Position numbers and translations under genes: made by a program. Shown piece by piece: positions 25,745 to 34,700 of a stretch of DNA of 64,000 nt (its first letter is position 1; each line of letters begins with the position of its first letter). Under the pieces are notes generated by a model. That model saw nothing but the letters and a program-made list of their open reading frames with translations. It had not been told where the DNA came from and did no database searches. This stretch comes from Prosthecobacter debontii (GTDB taxonomy: Bacteria > Verrucomicrobiota > Verrucomicrobiia > Chthoniobacterales > Chthoniobacteraceae): assembly GCA_945861385.1 (NCBI GenBank), contig CAMAUI010000006.1, positions 1 through 64,000 of the forward strand, read 5' to 3'.

Positions 25745-28700
25745 ATCACTCGAAATTGGATGCCGACCGCAGTCTGCGGGAGGCTCGAAACCAAGACGGT
25801 GGAGCCGTTCACCTTGATGCTCTTGAAGGTGGCGCCTTGGAAACAATTGCCGGCCATGGCGACTTGGTTGGTGAGTACGATGGCGTCAATGTACGCCTTG
25901 CCCGCTGGCAGCGATGAAAGCACGCCGGCAGCCGCGACGTCGTCGGCGTTGCCCCAGATGTGGTCGGTGCCGGGGTCTATGCCCGCGGAGACAGTGGAGT
26001 TGGATATCACACCCGCGATGGTGACAGTTCCGATCCGTGCGTCGCGGTAGTAAGTGTCCTGATCCAGCGGATCGGGTGGCACTACGCTGTCAATCAGCCC
26101 ATCCGCACCGATGCTCACGCCGGCGAGGAACCTGGCGTTCGTGACAGTGCCAGCGGTGATTTTGATTTTGCCTATGCCGATATTGAGGTCGGCGTTGGTG
26201 ATGTCGTAAGCCGCGAAATCCGAATTGGTGACGGCGAGATTCGAGGTGATTTGCGCAAAGGACAAAGCCTGGAAGTACACGCCATCCACACCGATGCTGC
26301 CGGAATAATTGATCCCTGCCGTCATGGAGATGCCTGCTGCGGTGGTTCGCGCGAAGATGTCGTAGTTCTGGATGCCGCCGTGATCCTTCAATGAGGGCAC
26401 CGTGCTGGGGATTTTGATGAGGCCGATTGCCCCCTGCTTGGCGACGATGTTCTTGTGGTCGTTGTGGCCGTAGTCATCACCGTTCAAGTCCGGCACTCCG
26501 GGTGAAGTCTCGATGAGTGCCATCGTCACGCCATTGTTAATGAGGTCTCCGCCAACGGGGACGAGATCGTAATCCAGGTCGGACGGAAGCGAACTGCTGG
26601 GGGTCTTGCTGCCATCGAAACTGTGCGCGGAGATAGCGCCGATCGAATTGGCAAACACCGACGACTTGAAGGTTCCTTTCACTTTGATGCCCTTAATGTG
26701 CAGGGCCGCGTCGAGATGGATGTCCATGGTGCCCGTGACGGTGATGGTGCCGACGTTGCCGTTCACGATCACATGCTGGCCCGCCCAACTGCTGCCGGAG
26801 ACAGTCATGTTTCCCAAGTTGGCGTAGGTCACAGTACCCACTTCGTAACGATCCACCTCGAACGAGACCTGGCAAAGCCCCTTGCGCAGGCGGAAGCTAT
26901 CGATGCTCTGCGTGGTCTTGATAAGTCCGGGGCCGGCCCATGAGCGGACGACGACATCCCCAAGGCCGCCGCCGCCGCTCGGGGTGAGAGGATCGGTGCC
27001 CGTCACATCAATCGTCAGTCCGCCGGTGCCGAGGACGTCGCGGATGCGGATTTCCGGTTTGTTGTTGTAGGTGTCGAGGTAGGCGAGGCCCTTCCCTATT
27101 TCAAAGATCCCGTACTGGTTCACGTCGCTCAGGATGAGCTTCGTGACGCTGCCGAGGATTTCCACGTCGGGCAGCGCGTCGTTGACTCCATCACCGAGTT
27201 TCACTTTCCCGTTAAGCGTGATGGTGCCGAGCTGGCTGTCAGGATCGGAGCTGACGATGCGGTTCACCGTCGTGGTGCCGATTTTCGGGCCTTTCAAATA
27301 GAGGTCCACCGGCCCGGCGGTGCTGATGATCTCGATGGAATCAATCACCCGGCCACCGCCGCCGGTGCTGACATTGACGATGATATCGCCCGCGCCTTCA
27401 GCCCTGACAGTCGTCCCTCCCCCCGCGGAAAAGGTGACGCCGCTATTGAGCATCGTACCCACGGTGGTCACGGCCCCCCGGACGAGCGTGCCGATGCCGG
27501 CTTTCCGCAGGGTGCCGGGGCCGTCCACTGTGCCGGTGAGCGTGAGCGTGGTGGCGGCGTCCACATCCACGGTGCCGGTCGCGCTGTTGACGGTGAAGGT
27601 GCGCGCGGTGCTGAATGTCGCGGTGGTGTGGAGCCTGCCCGCGGTGCTGTCGAAGACGACGTCGTTCGCCGCGGTGCCGAGCGCGCCGTTCGCGCCGATG
27701 GCGAGGCGGCCGGTGAGGCTGATGCCGTCGGCGTCGGTGAAAGTATTCGCCGCGTTCGCAAGCGTGAACGGCGCGGTGCCCGCGACGACGAGGTCGCCGG
27801 TGCCGCTGAGCAGGCCGGTGTAATTGCCGCCGCTGACGGCAAGCGTGTTGCCCGCGAGCGCGATGCCGGCGGTGCCGCTGAGTGATGCGAATGTGAGGTC
27901 GCCACCCGCGGGATCAACCGTCGCATCGAGCGTCGCCGCTGCGCCGAAAACCAAGTTCGTGGCCACCGCGCGCGTGATGGGCGCGCTCACGGTGAGGGGG
28001 CCGCTGTTCTGGTCGCCGAAGACGAGCGCGCCCGCGGTCACTTGGTCCAACTCCGCATCCGTCAGCCCGAGCACGCCTGCGGAGTCCGCGCCGCCGAGAT
28101 TGATCAGCGTTCCGTTTGTCTGCTGTCGCAGGGTGACTGAGCTACTGCCGTTCGCCGACACGGGGCCGGCGAAATTCATGTTGTCTGCGATGAGCGTGAG
28201 ATTGCCGCCATTGGTCGCGGTCGAGATGCTCACCCCGGCGTCTTCTACCTGGATGCCGTTATTCGTCCCTCCGCCAGTCCCGCCGGTGCCCGTGACCGTC
28301 AGTGCGCCGCCGCCAGAGGTGATGATGCCTCCGCTGCCGCCCGCGAGGCTCACGCCGTAGTGGAAGCCCCCGGAGCCGGTCCCGCCCGTGCCCGTCACCG
28401 TCAGCGTGCCGGCTCCGCCTGCGGAGATGGTCCCATTCTGGTAGATCCCGACGCCGAAGGCCGCGAACGCCGCCCCGGTTCCACCGCCAATGCCTGTCAC
28501 GCTCACGTTGCCGCCGCTCGAATTGATCGTCCCGCCCACTTGCACATGAACGCCCGATGGGAACTGCCCGGCGGTCGAACCACTGCCCGTTCCCATCACC
28601 GTCACGGTCCCGGTCCCGCCCGCTGAGAGCAAGGCGCCCGCTCCATTCACATACACTCCGTAAGCGTTGTTGCCGGCCCCCGTGGACGCGGATGTGCCGG

Positions 28701-31338
28701 TGATCTGGACATTCGCGCCGCCCGAACTGATCGTCGAGCCGCTGCCGTCCACCGCTACGCCAAAATTAAATTCTCCCGTGGACGCCCCGCCCCCGCCCGT
28801 CACCGTCATCGTGCCCGTCGTCCCGCCGAGAATATCGCCACCGGTCCGCACATGCACGCCGACCTGAGTGCCGCCCGCATCACCCGCCCGGCCCGTCACC
28901 GAAACCACCCCCGTCCCCGTCGCCTGCACTAGCCCCGCGTTCACATCCACGCCGATGAAATTCCCCGCCGTCGTCCCCGCCGCATTCGCGGAAAGCGTCA
29001 GGTTTCCGTTTTGCACCACGAGGCTCGATCCGCTCGCGAACGTGATGTTGCGGCTGACATCGAAAGTCGCCGCGCCCGCGCCGCTGAGCGTCAGCGCGGC
29101 ACCCGCGCCGACGGTGATCGCATCCTCGTCACCCGCGCCCGCATCGTCACTGAGATTCACGTCGAGATTTTCGCCGGGCGCAAAAGTGAGGGGGCCGGTG
29201 AACTGCACAAGGTCATCGCCCGCGTCGCCATTGATGGTGAGCGATGCGCCAAACGCGGGATTCAGCGAGCTGACGGTGATCGAGTCCACACCCGCGCCGG
29301 CGTTCACCGTGAGCTGAGTGCCAGGCGCCGCGAATCTCGCAAGGTGCGGGTTTCCGCCGAAGTTGCCGTCGAGCCGCAGCCCGACGCCGGCGTCGTCCGC
29401 GAGGATGATCGCCTCATTTGCCGCCGGGTAGGTGAACGAACGCTCAAGGGCGATGAGCGTGTTCAGCGTCTCCTCGACGCCCGAGTAGCTGATGAGCGCG
29501 CCGTCAATGTCCACCACGCCGATGTCGTGCGTGGTGAAAGTGTGCGTCACATTCGCGAAGGCCACGCCGCCACCGCCCTGCTCGATCAGCAGCCGGTAGG
29601 CCACGCCGCCACCGCCCTGCTCGATCAGCAGCCGGTCAGCGGAGGGAGTCGCCGGGTTGCCGCCGGAGAAATCAATCCCGCCCGCCGGCACCGGGCTGCC
29701 GCCGCCGAAATCCACGACCAGCGTGTCCGACCCGCCGAGCGCGTCGAAAAACAGCGTGCCCGTGATATTCACGAGAGGCACTTCGACGGTGAACGCATCC
29801 ACCTGCGTCATCCCCGGCCCCGCGGCGATCCGGTGGGAGGGATCGAACACGCTCAGGATGCCGCCAGGCATGCGCTTGAGCGTGATCGTATCATCGCTCG
29901 CGCCGCCGTTCACATCGCGGATGACAAGATCGCCGCCGATGAGATTCGCCGACGTCTCAATGGCGGGCACGCCCGCCTGCATGAGGACGACATCGTTGCT
30001 CGCCGAGCCGCCCGCGTAGGTGATGTTGAAAGTGACACCGTTGATCGTCACCGGCGCGCCCTCCGAAAGACCGTTGAAAGTTCCCACCACCATGTCGTTC
30101 CCGCTGTTATCAACGAGGATGATCTGCTGCCCCGGATTGCTGGTGATCCCGCCCGTGGTCACGAGCGTCGCATCTCCCAGCGACACTGTGCCGGTGACGA
30201 AAAGCTGATCGTGCCCCGTACCCGGCGCCGCGTTGTTCACGCGGGCGTTGAAAGTGGAATTCGACCCGAGGCTGAGATCGCCAGTGCCCAGCTTGCCGAT
30301 TCCGTTCACGCCCACGCCAGGCCCGATGATGCCGTTCGAGAGCACGGTAACCGCCCCGGCGATATCGCCATTGCCCTCGATCGTCGCCCCGGCGCTCACA
30401 GTCACGGGGCTTGAGCCCGTGAAATCGCCGGTCAGCGTCAGGACGCCCGCATTCACCATCGTCGAGCCTCTGTGCGAGGACGCTCCGGCCAGCGTCAGAT
30501 TTCCATTCCCCGCCTTCACGAGATTCAAGTCCCCCGCCGTGTCCTGAAACCGCACGGCCGAAGTGCCATTTAAGTCGTTGTTGAGCGTCAGCGTCGCCGC
30601 CACACCATTGTTGAAATTCTCCACCGTGCCCGTCCCGATGACGGCCTTGAGCGTCTGCGCGAAGCCATTCATGTCCAGCGACCCCGCCGCCGCGAGGCTC
30701 ACCGTCAAGCCTGCCGCCAGCGTGTCATGCGCGCCCAGCCGCAGCACGCCGTTGCCGATGGTCGCCGCGCCCGTGAACGTATTCGCCCCGCTCAACGTCA
30801 GCACCGCCGTGCCATTCTTCGTGAACCCGGTGTTGCTCATCGCCCCGCCCACGACAAGCTCCGCACTCGTCACATCGAAAACGCTCGCCGCCAGAGTGAG
30901 ATCCACATCCACCGTCGAGGGCGATGTGCCCTGCTGCCGCACATCCACCCCCGGATTGTCGAGCAGGATGCTGTTTCCCGTGACGGTGTAATTGTTCGCC
31001 CCATTCGCGTTGAAAATCAGCGAATAGCTCGTCCCCGCCACCGTGTCGTTGTCCAGCACGCCAAAGCGCGCCGAAGTGTCGTCGAAAATCAGCGTGTCCC
31101 CATCCGCAGGTGCCGCCGCCGAGCCGGTGCCGTTATCAATCCAGTTCTGTGCAACGCTCCACGTACTGTTCAGCACGCCCTTCCACACCAGCGTCGCCGG
31201 GGCGATGCGCGCCTCGAGCAGCTCAATGCCGCACGCGTGCCGCTTGAAAATGCCCTGCCGCCAGCCTGTCGCCGGCGGGACTTTTCGCTTTTCCATGAAG
31301 TGCGGAGATTGTTGCTGGGATCCGGGATTTTGTTTCAT
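25741..31338 (-). CDS. Giant PATR-type beta-helix surface protein, paralogue 1
   Basis: The protein has 1865 aa from the ATG at 31338. The start is fixed by alignment with the paralogue at 36558 (both begin MKQNP). Residues 1-50 are basic, lack a hydrophobic signal and carry LLEARIAPA at 40-48. VWKGVLNSTWSVAQNW follows, typical of the first autotransporter-associated beta-strand repeat, with NTFTGAATIGNGVLRLG further on. The middle consists of Gly/Thr/Val beta-helix repeats. The last 600 residues are less repetitive and end ...IQFRVI. No barrel, PEP-CTERM or LPXTG signal is seen. The open frame upstream to 31728 is an epimerase gene fragment, not part of this protein. A surface structural or adhesive role is inferred. 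Confidence 0.8.
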   Translation of the reverse strand: MKQNPGSQQQSPHFMEKRKVPPATGWRQGIFKRHACGIELLEARIAPATLVWKGVLNSTWSVAQNWIDNGTGSAAAPADGDTLIFDDTSARFGVLDNDTVAGTSYSLIFNANGANNYTVTGNSILLDNPGVDVRQQGTSPSTVDVDLTLAASVFDVTSAELVVGGAMSNTGFTKNGTAVLTLSGANTFTGAATIGNGVLRLGAHDTLAAGLTVSLAAAGSLDMNGFAQTLKAVIGTGTVENFNNGVAATLTLNNDLNGTSAVRFQDTAGDLNLVKAGNGNLTLAGASSHRGSTMVNAGVLTLTGDFTGSSPVTVSAGATIEGNGDIAGAVTVLSNGIIGPGVGVNGIGKLGTGDLSLGSNSTFNARVNNAAPGTGHDQLFVTGTVSLGDATLVTTGGITSNPGQQIILVDNSGNDMVVGTFNGLSEGAPVTINGVTFNITYAGGSASNDVVLMQAGVPAIETSANLIGGDLVIRDVNGGASDDTITLKRMPGGILSVFDPSHRIAAGPGMTQVDAFTVEVPLVNITGTLFFDALGGSDTLVVDFGGGSPVPAGGIDFSGGNPATPSADRLLIEQGGGGVAYRLLIEQGGGGVAFANVTHTFTTHDIGVVDIDGALISYSGVEETLNTLIALERSFTYPAANEAIILADDAGVGLRLDGNFGGNPHLARFAAPGTQLTVNAGAGVDSITVSSLNPAFGASLTINGDAGDDLVQFTGPLTFAPGENLDVNLSDDAGAGDEDAITVGAGAALTLSGAGAATFDVSRNITFASGSSLVVQNGNLTLSANAAGTTAGNFIGVDVNAGLVQATGTGVVSVTGRAGDAGGTQVGVHVRTGGDILGGTTGTMTVTGGGGASTGEFNFGVAVDGSGSTISSGGANVQITGTSASTGAGNNAYGVYVNGAGALLSAGGTGTVTVMGTGSGSTAGQFPSGVHVQVGGTINSSGGNVSVTGIGGGTGAAFAAFGVGIYQNGTISAGGAGTLTVTGTGGTGSGGFHYGVSLAGGSGGIITSGGGALTVTGTGGTGGGTNNGIQVEDAGVSISTATNGGNLTLIADNMNFAGPVSANGSSSVTLRQQTNGTLINLGGADSAGVLGLTDAELDQVTAGALVFGDQNSGPLTVSAPITRAVATNLVFGAAATLDATVDPAGGDLTFASLSGTAGIALAGNTLAVSGGNYTGLLSGTGDLVVAGTAPFTLANAANTFTDADGISLTGRLAIGANGALGTAANDVVFDSTAGRLHTTATFSTARTFTVNSATGTVDVDAATTLTLTGTVDGPGTLRKAGIGTLVRGAVTTVGTMLNSGVTFSAGGGTTVRAEGAGDIIVNVSTGGGGRVIDSIEIISTAGPVDLYLKGPKIGTTTVNRIVSSDPDSQLGTITLNGKVKLGDGVNDALPDVEILGSVTKLILSDVNQYGIFEIGKGLAYLDTYNNKPEIRIRDVLGTGGLTIDVTGTDPLTPSGGGGLGDVVVRSWAGPGLIKTTQSIDSFRLRKGLCQVSFEVDRYEVGTVTYANLGNMTVSGSSWAGQHVIVNGNVGTITVTGTMDIHLDAALHIKGIKVKGTFKSSVFANSIGAISAHSFDGSKTPSSSLPSDLDYDLVPVGGDLINNGVTMALIETSPGVPDLNGDDYGHNDHKNIVAKQGAIGLIKIPSTVPSLKDHGGIQNYDIFARTTAAGISMTAGINYSGSIGVDGVYFQALSFAQITSNLAVTNSDFAAYDITNADLNIGIGKIKITAGTVTNARFLAGVSIGADGLIDSVVPPDPLDQDTYYRDARIGTVTIAGVISNSTVSAGIDPGTDHIWGNADDVAAAGVLSSLPAGKAYIDAIVLTNQVAMAGNCFQGATFKSIKVNGSTVLVSSLPQTAVGIQFRVI
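28230..28900 (-). repeat. Gly-rich beta-helix repeat block in paralogue 1
   Basis: Units of roughly 40-45 residues follow the pattern GV-V---G-I-SGG-G--TVTGTGG. About six are seen, for example GVHVRTGGDILGGTTG, GVYVNGAGALLSAGG and GVHVQVGGTINSSGG. They are diverged at DNA level. A similar block is present in paralogue 2. Confidence 0.65.
29561..29638 (-). repeat. 39-bp tandem duplication in paralogue 1
   Basis: A 39-bp unit beginning GCCACGCCGCCACCGCCCTG is repeated back to back (29561-29599 and 29600-29638), with only the last bases different. It adds 13 residues in frame, so RLLIEQGGGGVA is read twice. It appears to be a recent slippage or duplication event. Confidence 0.85.
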
Positions 31339-31488
31339 GGCGTAAATGTTGGTTGGGAATTCGATTTTGCGGAGCACTCGGAAATTGCGAAGGAATGCCT
31401 GTACTCGGCGGTGGGTTTTCCGCACTTGTTCAGGGTCTTCTTTTGGCAACGCCTGCCAAGCTACCCCCGGATGCACCGCTGGCAACCA

Positions 31489-31494
31489 ATTATA
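31489..31494 (-). promoter_or_regulatory. Possible -10 element upstream of PATR paralogue 1
   Basis: On the minus strand the bases read TATAAT followed by TGGTTGCCAGCGG, about 150 bp before the ATG at 31338. The homologous site before paralogue 2 reads AGTAAT followed by TGATTGCCAGCGG. The conserved context supports a promoter, but no good -35 is visible. Confidence 0.35.
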
Positions 31495-31542
31495 CATTTT
31501 TAACAGCCCCGCCGCCTGCGCGGGCATCGTCGCGCCTTTCCC

Positions 31543-31568
31543 GCAAGCTGGCAGCTTGCGCCACACAC
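31543..31568. repeat. REP-like palindromic repeat, copy 2
   Basis: GCAAGCT-GGC-AGCTTGC forms a perfect 7-bp stem with 3-nt loop, followed by GCCACACACA. It lies immediately next to the end of the duplicated epimerase fragment, which begins at 31571. It is therefore a likely recombination junction. Confidence 0.65.
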
Positions 31569-31570
31569 AG

Positions 31571-31716
31571 GCGCGCGACGCCGCGGCCTCTCCGTAGCCG
31601 GACATTCCATCCTGCCGGAGTTCGACGAACAGGTTGTGCTGCACGGTCGTGGTTCCATGCGTGATGGTGAACGCATGCCGCATCGGGAGGCGGAGATCGC
31701 GGTGGTGGAGTTCCAT
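31571..31716 (-). pseudogene. Truncated 5' fragment of the dipeptide epimerase gene
   Basis: Read from the ATG at 31716, the frame gives MELHHRDLRLPMRHAFTITH and continues through VELRQDGMSGYGEAAASRA. It is nearly identical to the first 48 residues of the intact epimerase at 22724. It stops matching at 31571, three bases from a REP-like palindrome. About 55-60 bp of upstream DNA (31717-31775) is also duplicated. The frame happens to stay open into the giant gene, but nothing suggests a functional fusion. Confidence 0.85.
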
Positions 31717-31788
31717 GCCCTGCCGCACAAAATGCGGGCCGGCCCATGCTTGGCGAGAAGCAATATCCCGGTGGAACCGGCGCGAGCC

Positions 31789-34700
31789 TCAGACGATGCG
31801 GAAGCGAATATCGTCAGCGGTTCCTGTCTGCCCGGTTGCGACATCCTTCGGGAACCCCGCGAGCAGGATGGCGAGGGCATCAACCTTGATTCCCTTGAAG
31901 CTGGCGGCCTGGATGGTGTTTGAAACGGGATCGTTGGTGGTTTCGCCAAGGACGGTGGCGAGCGCGATGGCATCAATGACTTTGAGCGGCAGGATGGGGA
32001 TCACGCCAGTGAGGGCGGCAATATCGTCTGCATTTCCCCAGATGAGATCAGTGCCGGGCGTGAAGCCGGCCGAGATGACCGTCTGTGCCATCGCGCCCTT
32101 GATTGTGATTCTGCCGATGGTAGCGGCGAGCGTGTAGGTATCGGCGACCGCACCAGCGAGCACGCCATCGCCGCCGAGATTCACGCCGGAGAGGAATTTC
32201 GCGTTCGTCGCTCCGGAGAAGTTGATTTTGTCGCCGATGGAAATCTTGCCGATGCGATCCCGTGCAGCGAAGACCGAGTCCACGATGGGCAGGTTGGACG
32301 TGATGGATAGGATCTGGGCGGCATCGAAGGTAACATCGTCAACGCCGGGTCCGGACAGCGCCTTCACAGCGATGCCACCCGCAAGCGTTGCCGCGTAGAT
32401 GTCGTAGTGGGCGATGCCACCGGATTTAGTTTTCAACGTGCCCAGAGATCCGTTCAGGGCGACGATGTTGTGGCGGTTTTCACTCCCGTAGTCGCCGGCA
32501 TCCGTGGGCTTGGTTCCATTGAACAGAAAGGCGGTGATCGAGCCGATGGACTGCGCGACAAGCGACCCCTTGAACTCGCCCTTTACATTCACATTCTTGA
32601 TGGAAGCCGCCGAGGTGATGTTGCCGAGGAAGTCGCTGCCGACGGAGATCGTGCCGACTTCCGTCGCGTCCGGTTTTGTAAATGTGGCCGTTCCCGCGAA
32701 GGTGCCGGTCTTGACGGTGAACTTGGTGAAGCTGCCGGCGGTGAAGGTCGCGCCCGCGAGAAAGCCCACTGCGCTGAACGACCCGACGTTGCCTTCGATC
32801 TCGTTGCCACTGCTGCCCCATGAGCCATTTTGGATCACCATTTTTCCGACATTCGCGGTGGTGAGTTCGCCCCTGTGATCAGCATCCACCTCGAAGACCA
32901 CGTTGCAGTCTCCCGTGCGAAGCGTGAAACTCCCGATGCCCTGCGTGGTGCGGATGGTGCCTGCGCCAATCCAACTGGAGATGACGACCTTGCCGAGTCC
33001 GCCGCCGCCGGTTCCAGCAGGCTGCCCGTCGCCTGTCACATCAATGATCACACCCGGACCTGTGATGGACTTGATCACGACATCGGGGTGGTTGTTGTAA
33101 GTATCCGGTGTGGTTTCGTCGCCAAGGTTGTCGTAGGTGAGCCCGTAGCCGAGGCGGATGATCGTATTCGGCATGACCGTATCCACGGTGAGTTTGCCGA
33201 TCTTCCCAGCGATGTTGATATCGGGCACGTCGTCAGCCACTCCGTCCCCGAGGATCACGCCCTTTCTCAATGTGATCGAAGCGATCTCCGGCTCCGGGTC
33301 CGTGCTGGTGATGCTCTCAACGACCAGGGTTGCACCGGCGGTTGTGGGGCCTTTGATCTCGATCTCCGTGGCCGCGGTGGTGCCGGTCAATGCGATCTCC
33401 TCGATCTTTTTGCCACCCAGGCCGTCGGAGACGATCGTGATGACAGCGCTGCCCTCGCCCTCGAGTGCGAATTTTGCGGCACCCACGGCGACCGGGCCGG
33501 TCTCCGTATTGACCACGGTTGCTCCGGTAAAATTCTCGCCAAAAGCGAGGCTGCCAGCGCCGGTCTGCGTGATCACGCCGGTGCCGTCCACGGTGCCAGT
33601 CAATTTCAAAGTGCCTGCGGCGATGTCTATGTTCGTATCCACCGTGCGGGTGAAATGCCGCGTGGTGATGAAGCCGTTGGTAACCGCGAGATTTCCACCG
33701 CTGAAGACGAGGCTGTTGCCGAGGTCACCGAGCATTCCATTCGAGGCCGCTGTGACACCGGGGAATCCAGCGTCCAAACCGATCTTCAGTATGCCAGCCT
33801 CGACGGTGATGGCGCTGGCACTGCCGAAAGTGTTAAGGCGACTGCCGAGTGTGAGGGTGTTGGCTGAGATTTTTGTGAAGGTGCCCGCTCCGCTCACGAC
33901 ACCCGCGAATATGATACCACCACCTTCGGTATTGATGGGCGGGCGAACGATGCCTGGTGCTCGGACATCACGTCCCGCGAATATGATACCACCACCTTCG
34001 GTATTGATGGTGTTGTTCCCGATGAGTGTGAGGCTGCCAGTGAAAATGCCATCCCCTCCCCCACCGGACCTCAGCACGAGCGCACCGGGAATCGTAAGCC
34101 CCCCAAACACCACGGATTCGCCCGCACCACCGCGAAAGGTGATTGCATTGGACATGGTCACTGCCTGGCCCTCGATGGTATCCACCCAGAGTGCTGCACC
34201 AGGAGCGATGTCAATCGGGCCCGTTCCAAAGCCGCCGGATGCGAAGTTGACAATCGCACCTTCGCTTACGGAAACCCCGGCGATAGTGACGAGCGGCGAG
34301 GGATCATTTCCGTGGCTCAGGATTCCCGGCCCGGTCTTGGTGAGGGTGCGGCCAGGGCCGATGAGATTCCCAGTCCAAAAGACACTCGTATTGGCGCCAA
34401 CTTGAACGGTGGAATTGGCGTTGAGAGTGACGTCTCCCCCCGATTCAGAGCCGCCAGTATTGTAAAAAATGCTCCCTCCGTTCAGGACAAGCGGGGAAAC
34501 CGGCAGGGAACCGGATGCCGCCACCTCGATCGTGCCCGCGCCGATGGTGGTCGTGCCTCCGTAGCTATTCGAAGCCGAGAGAATGAGCGTGCCGACACCC
34601 AGCTTCGTCAAACTGTCTGCACTCAGCGGGTCACTTTGCGTGATCAAGCCGGCGCTCTCCACGGTGAGCAAATTATTGATCGAAATCGGGCCGAGATTAA

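Noticed and set aside
31339-31728. N-terminal 130 residues added to giant paralogue 1 by the longest open frame
   Set aside because: They consist of an epimerase fragment and intergenic sequence. The paralogue shows the true start at MKQNP.
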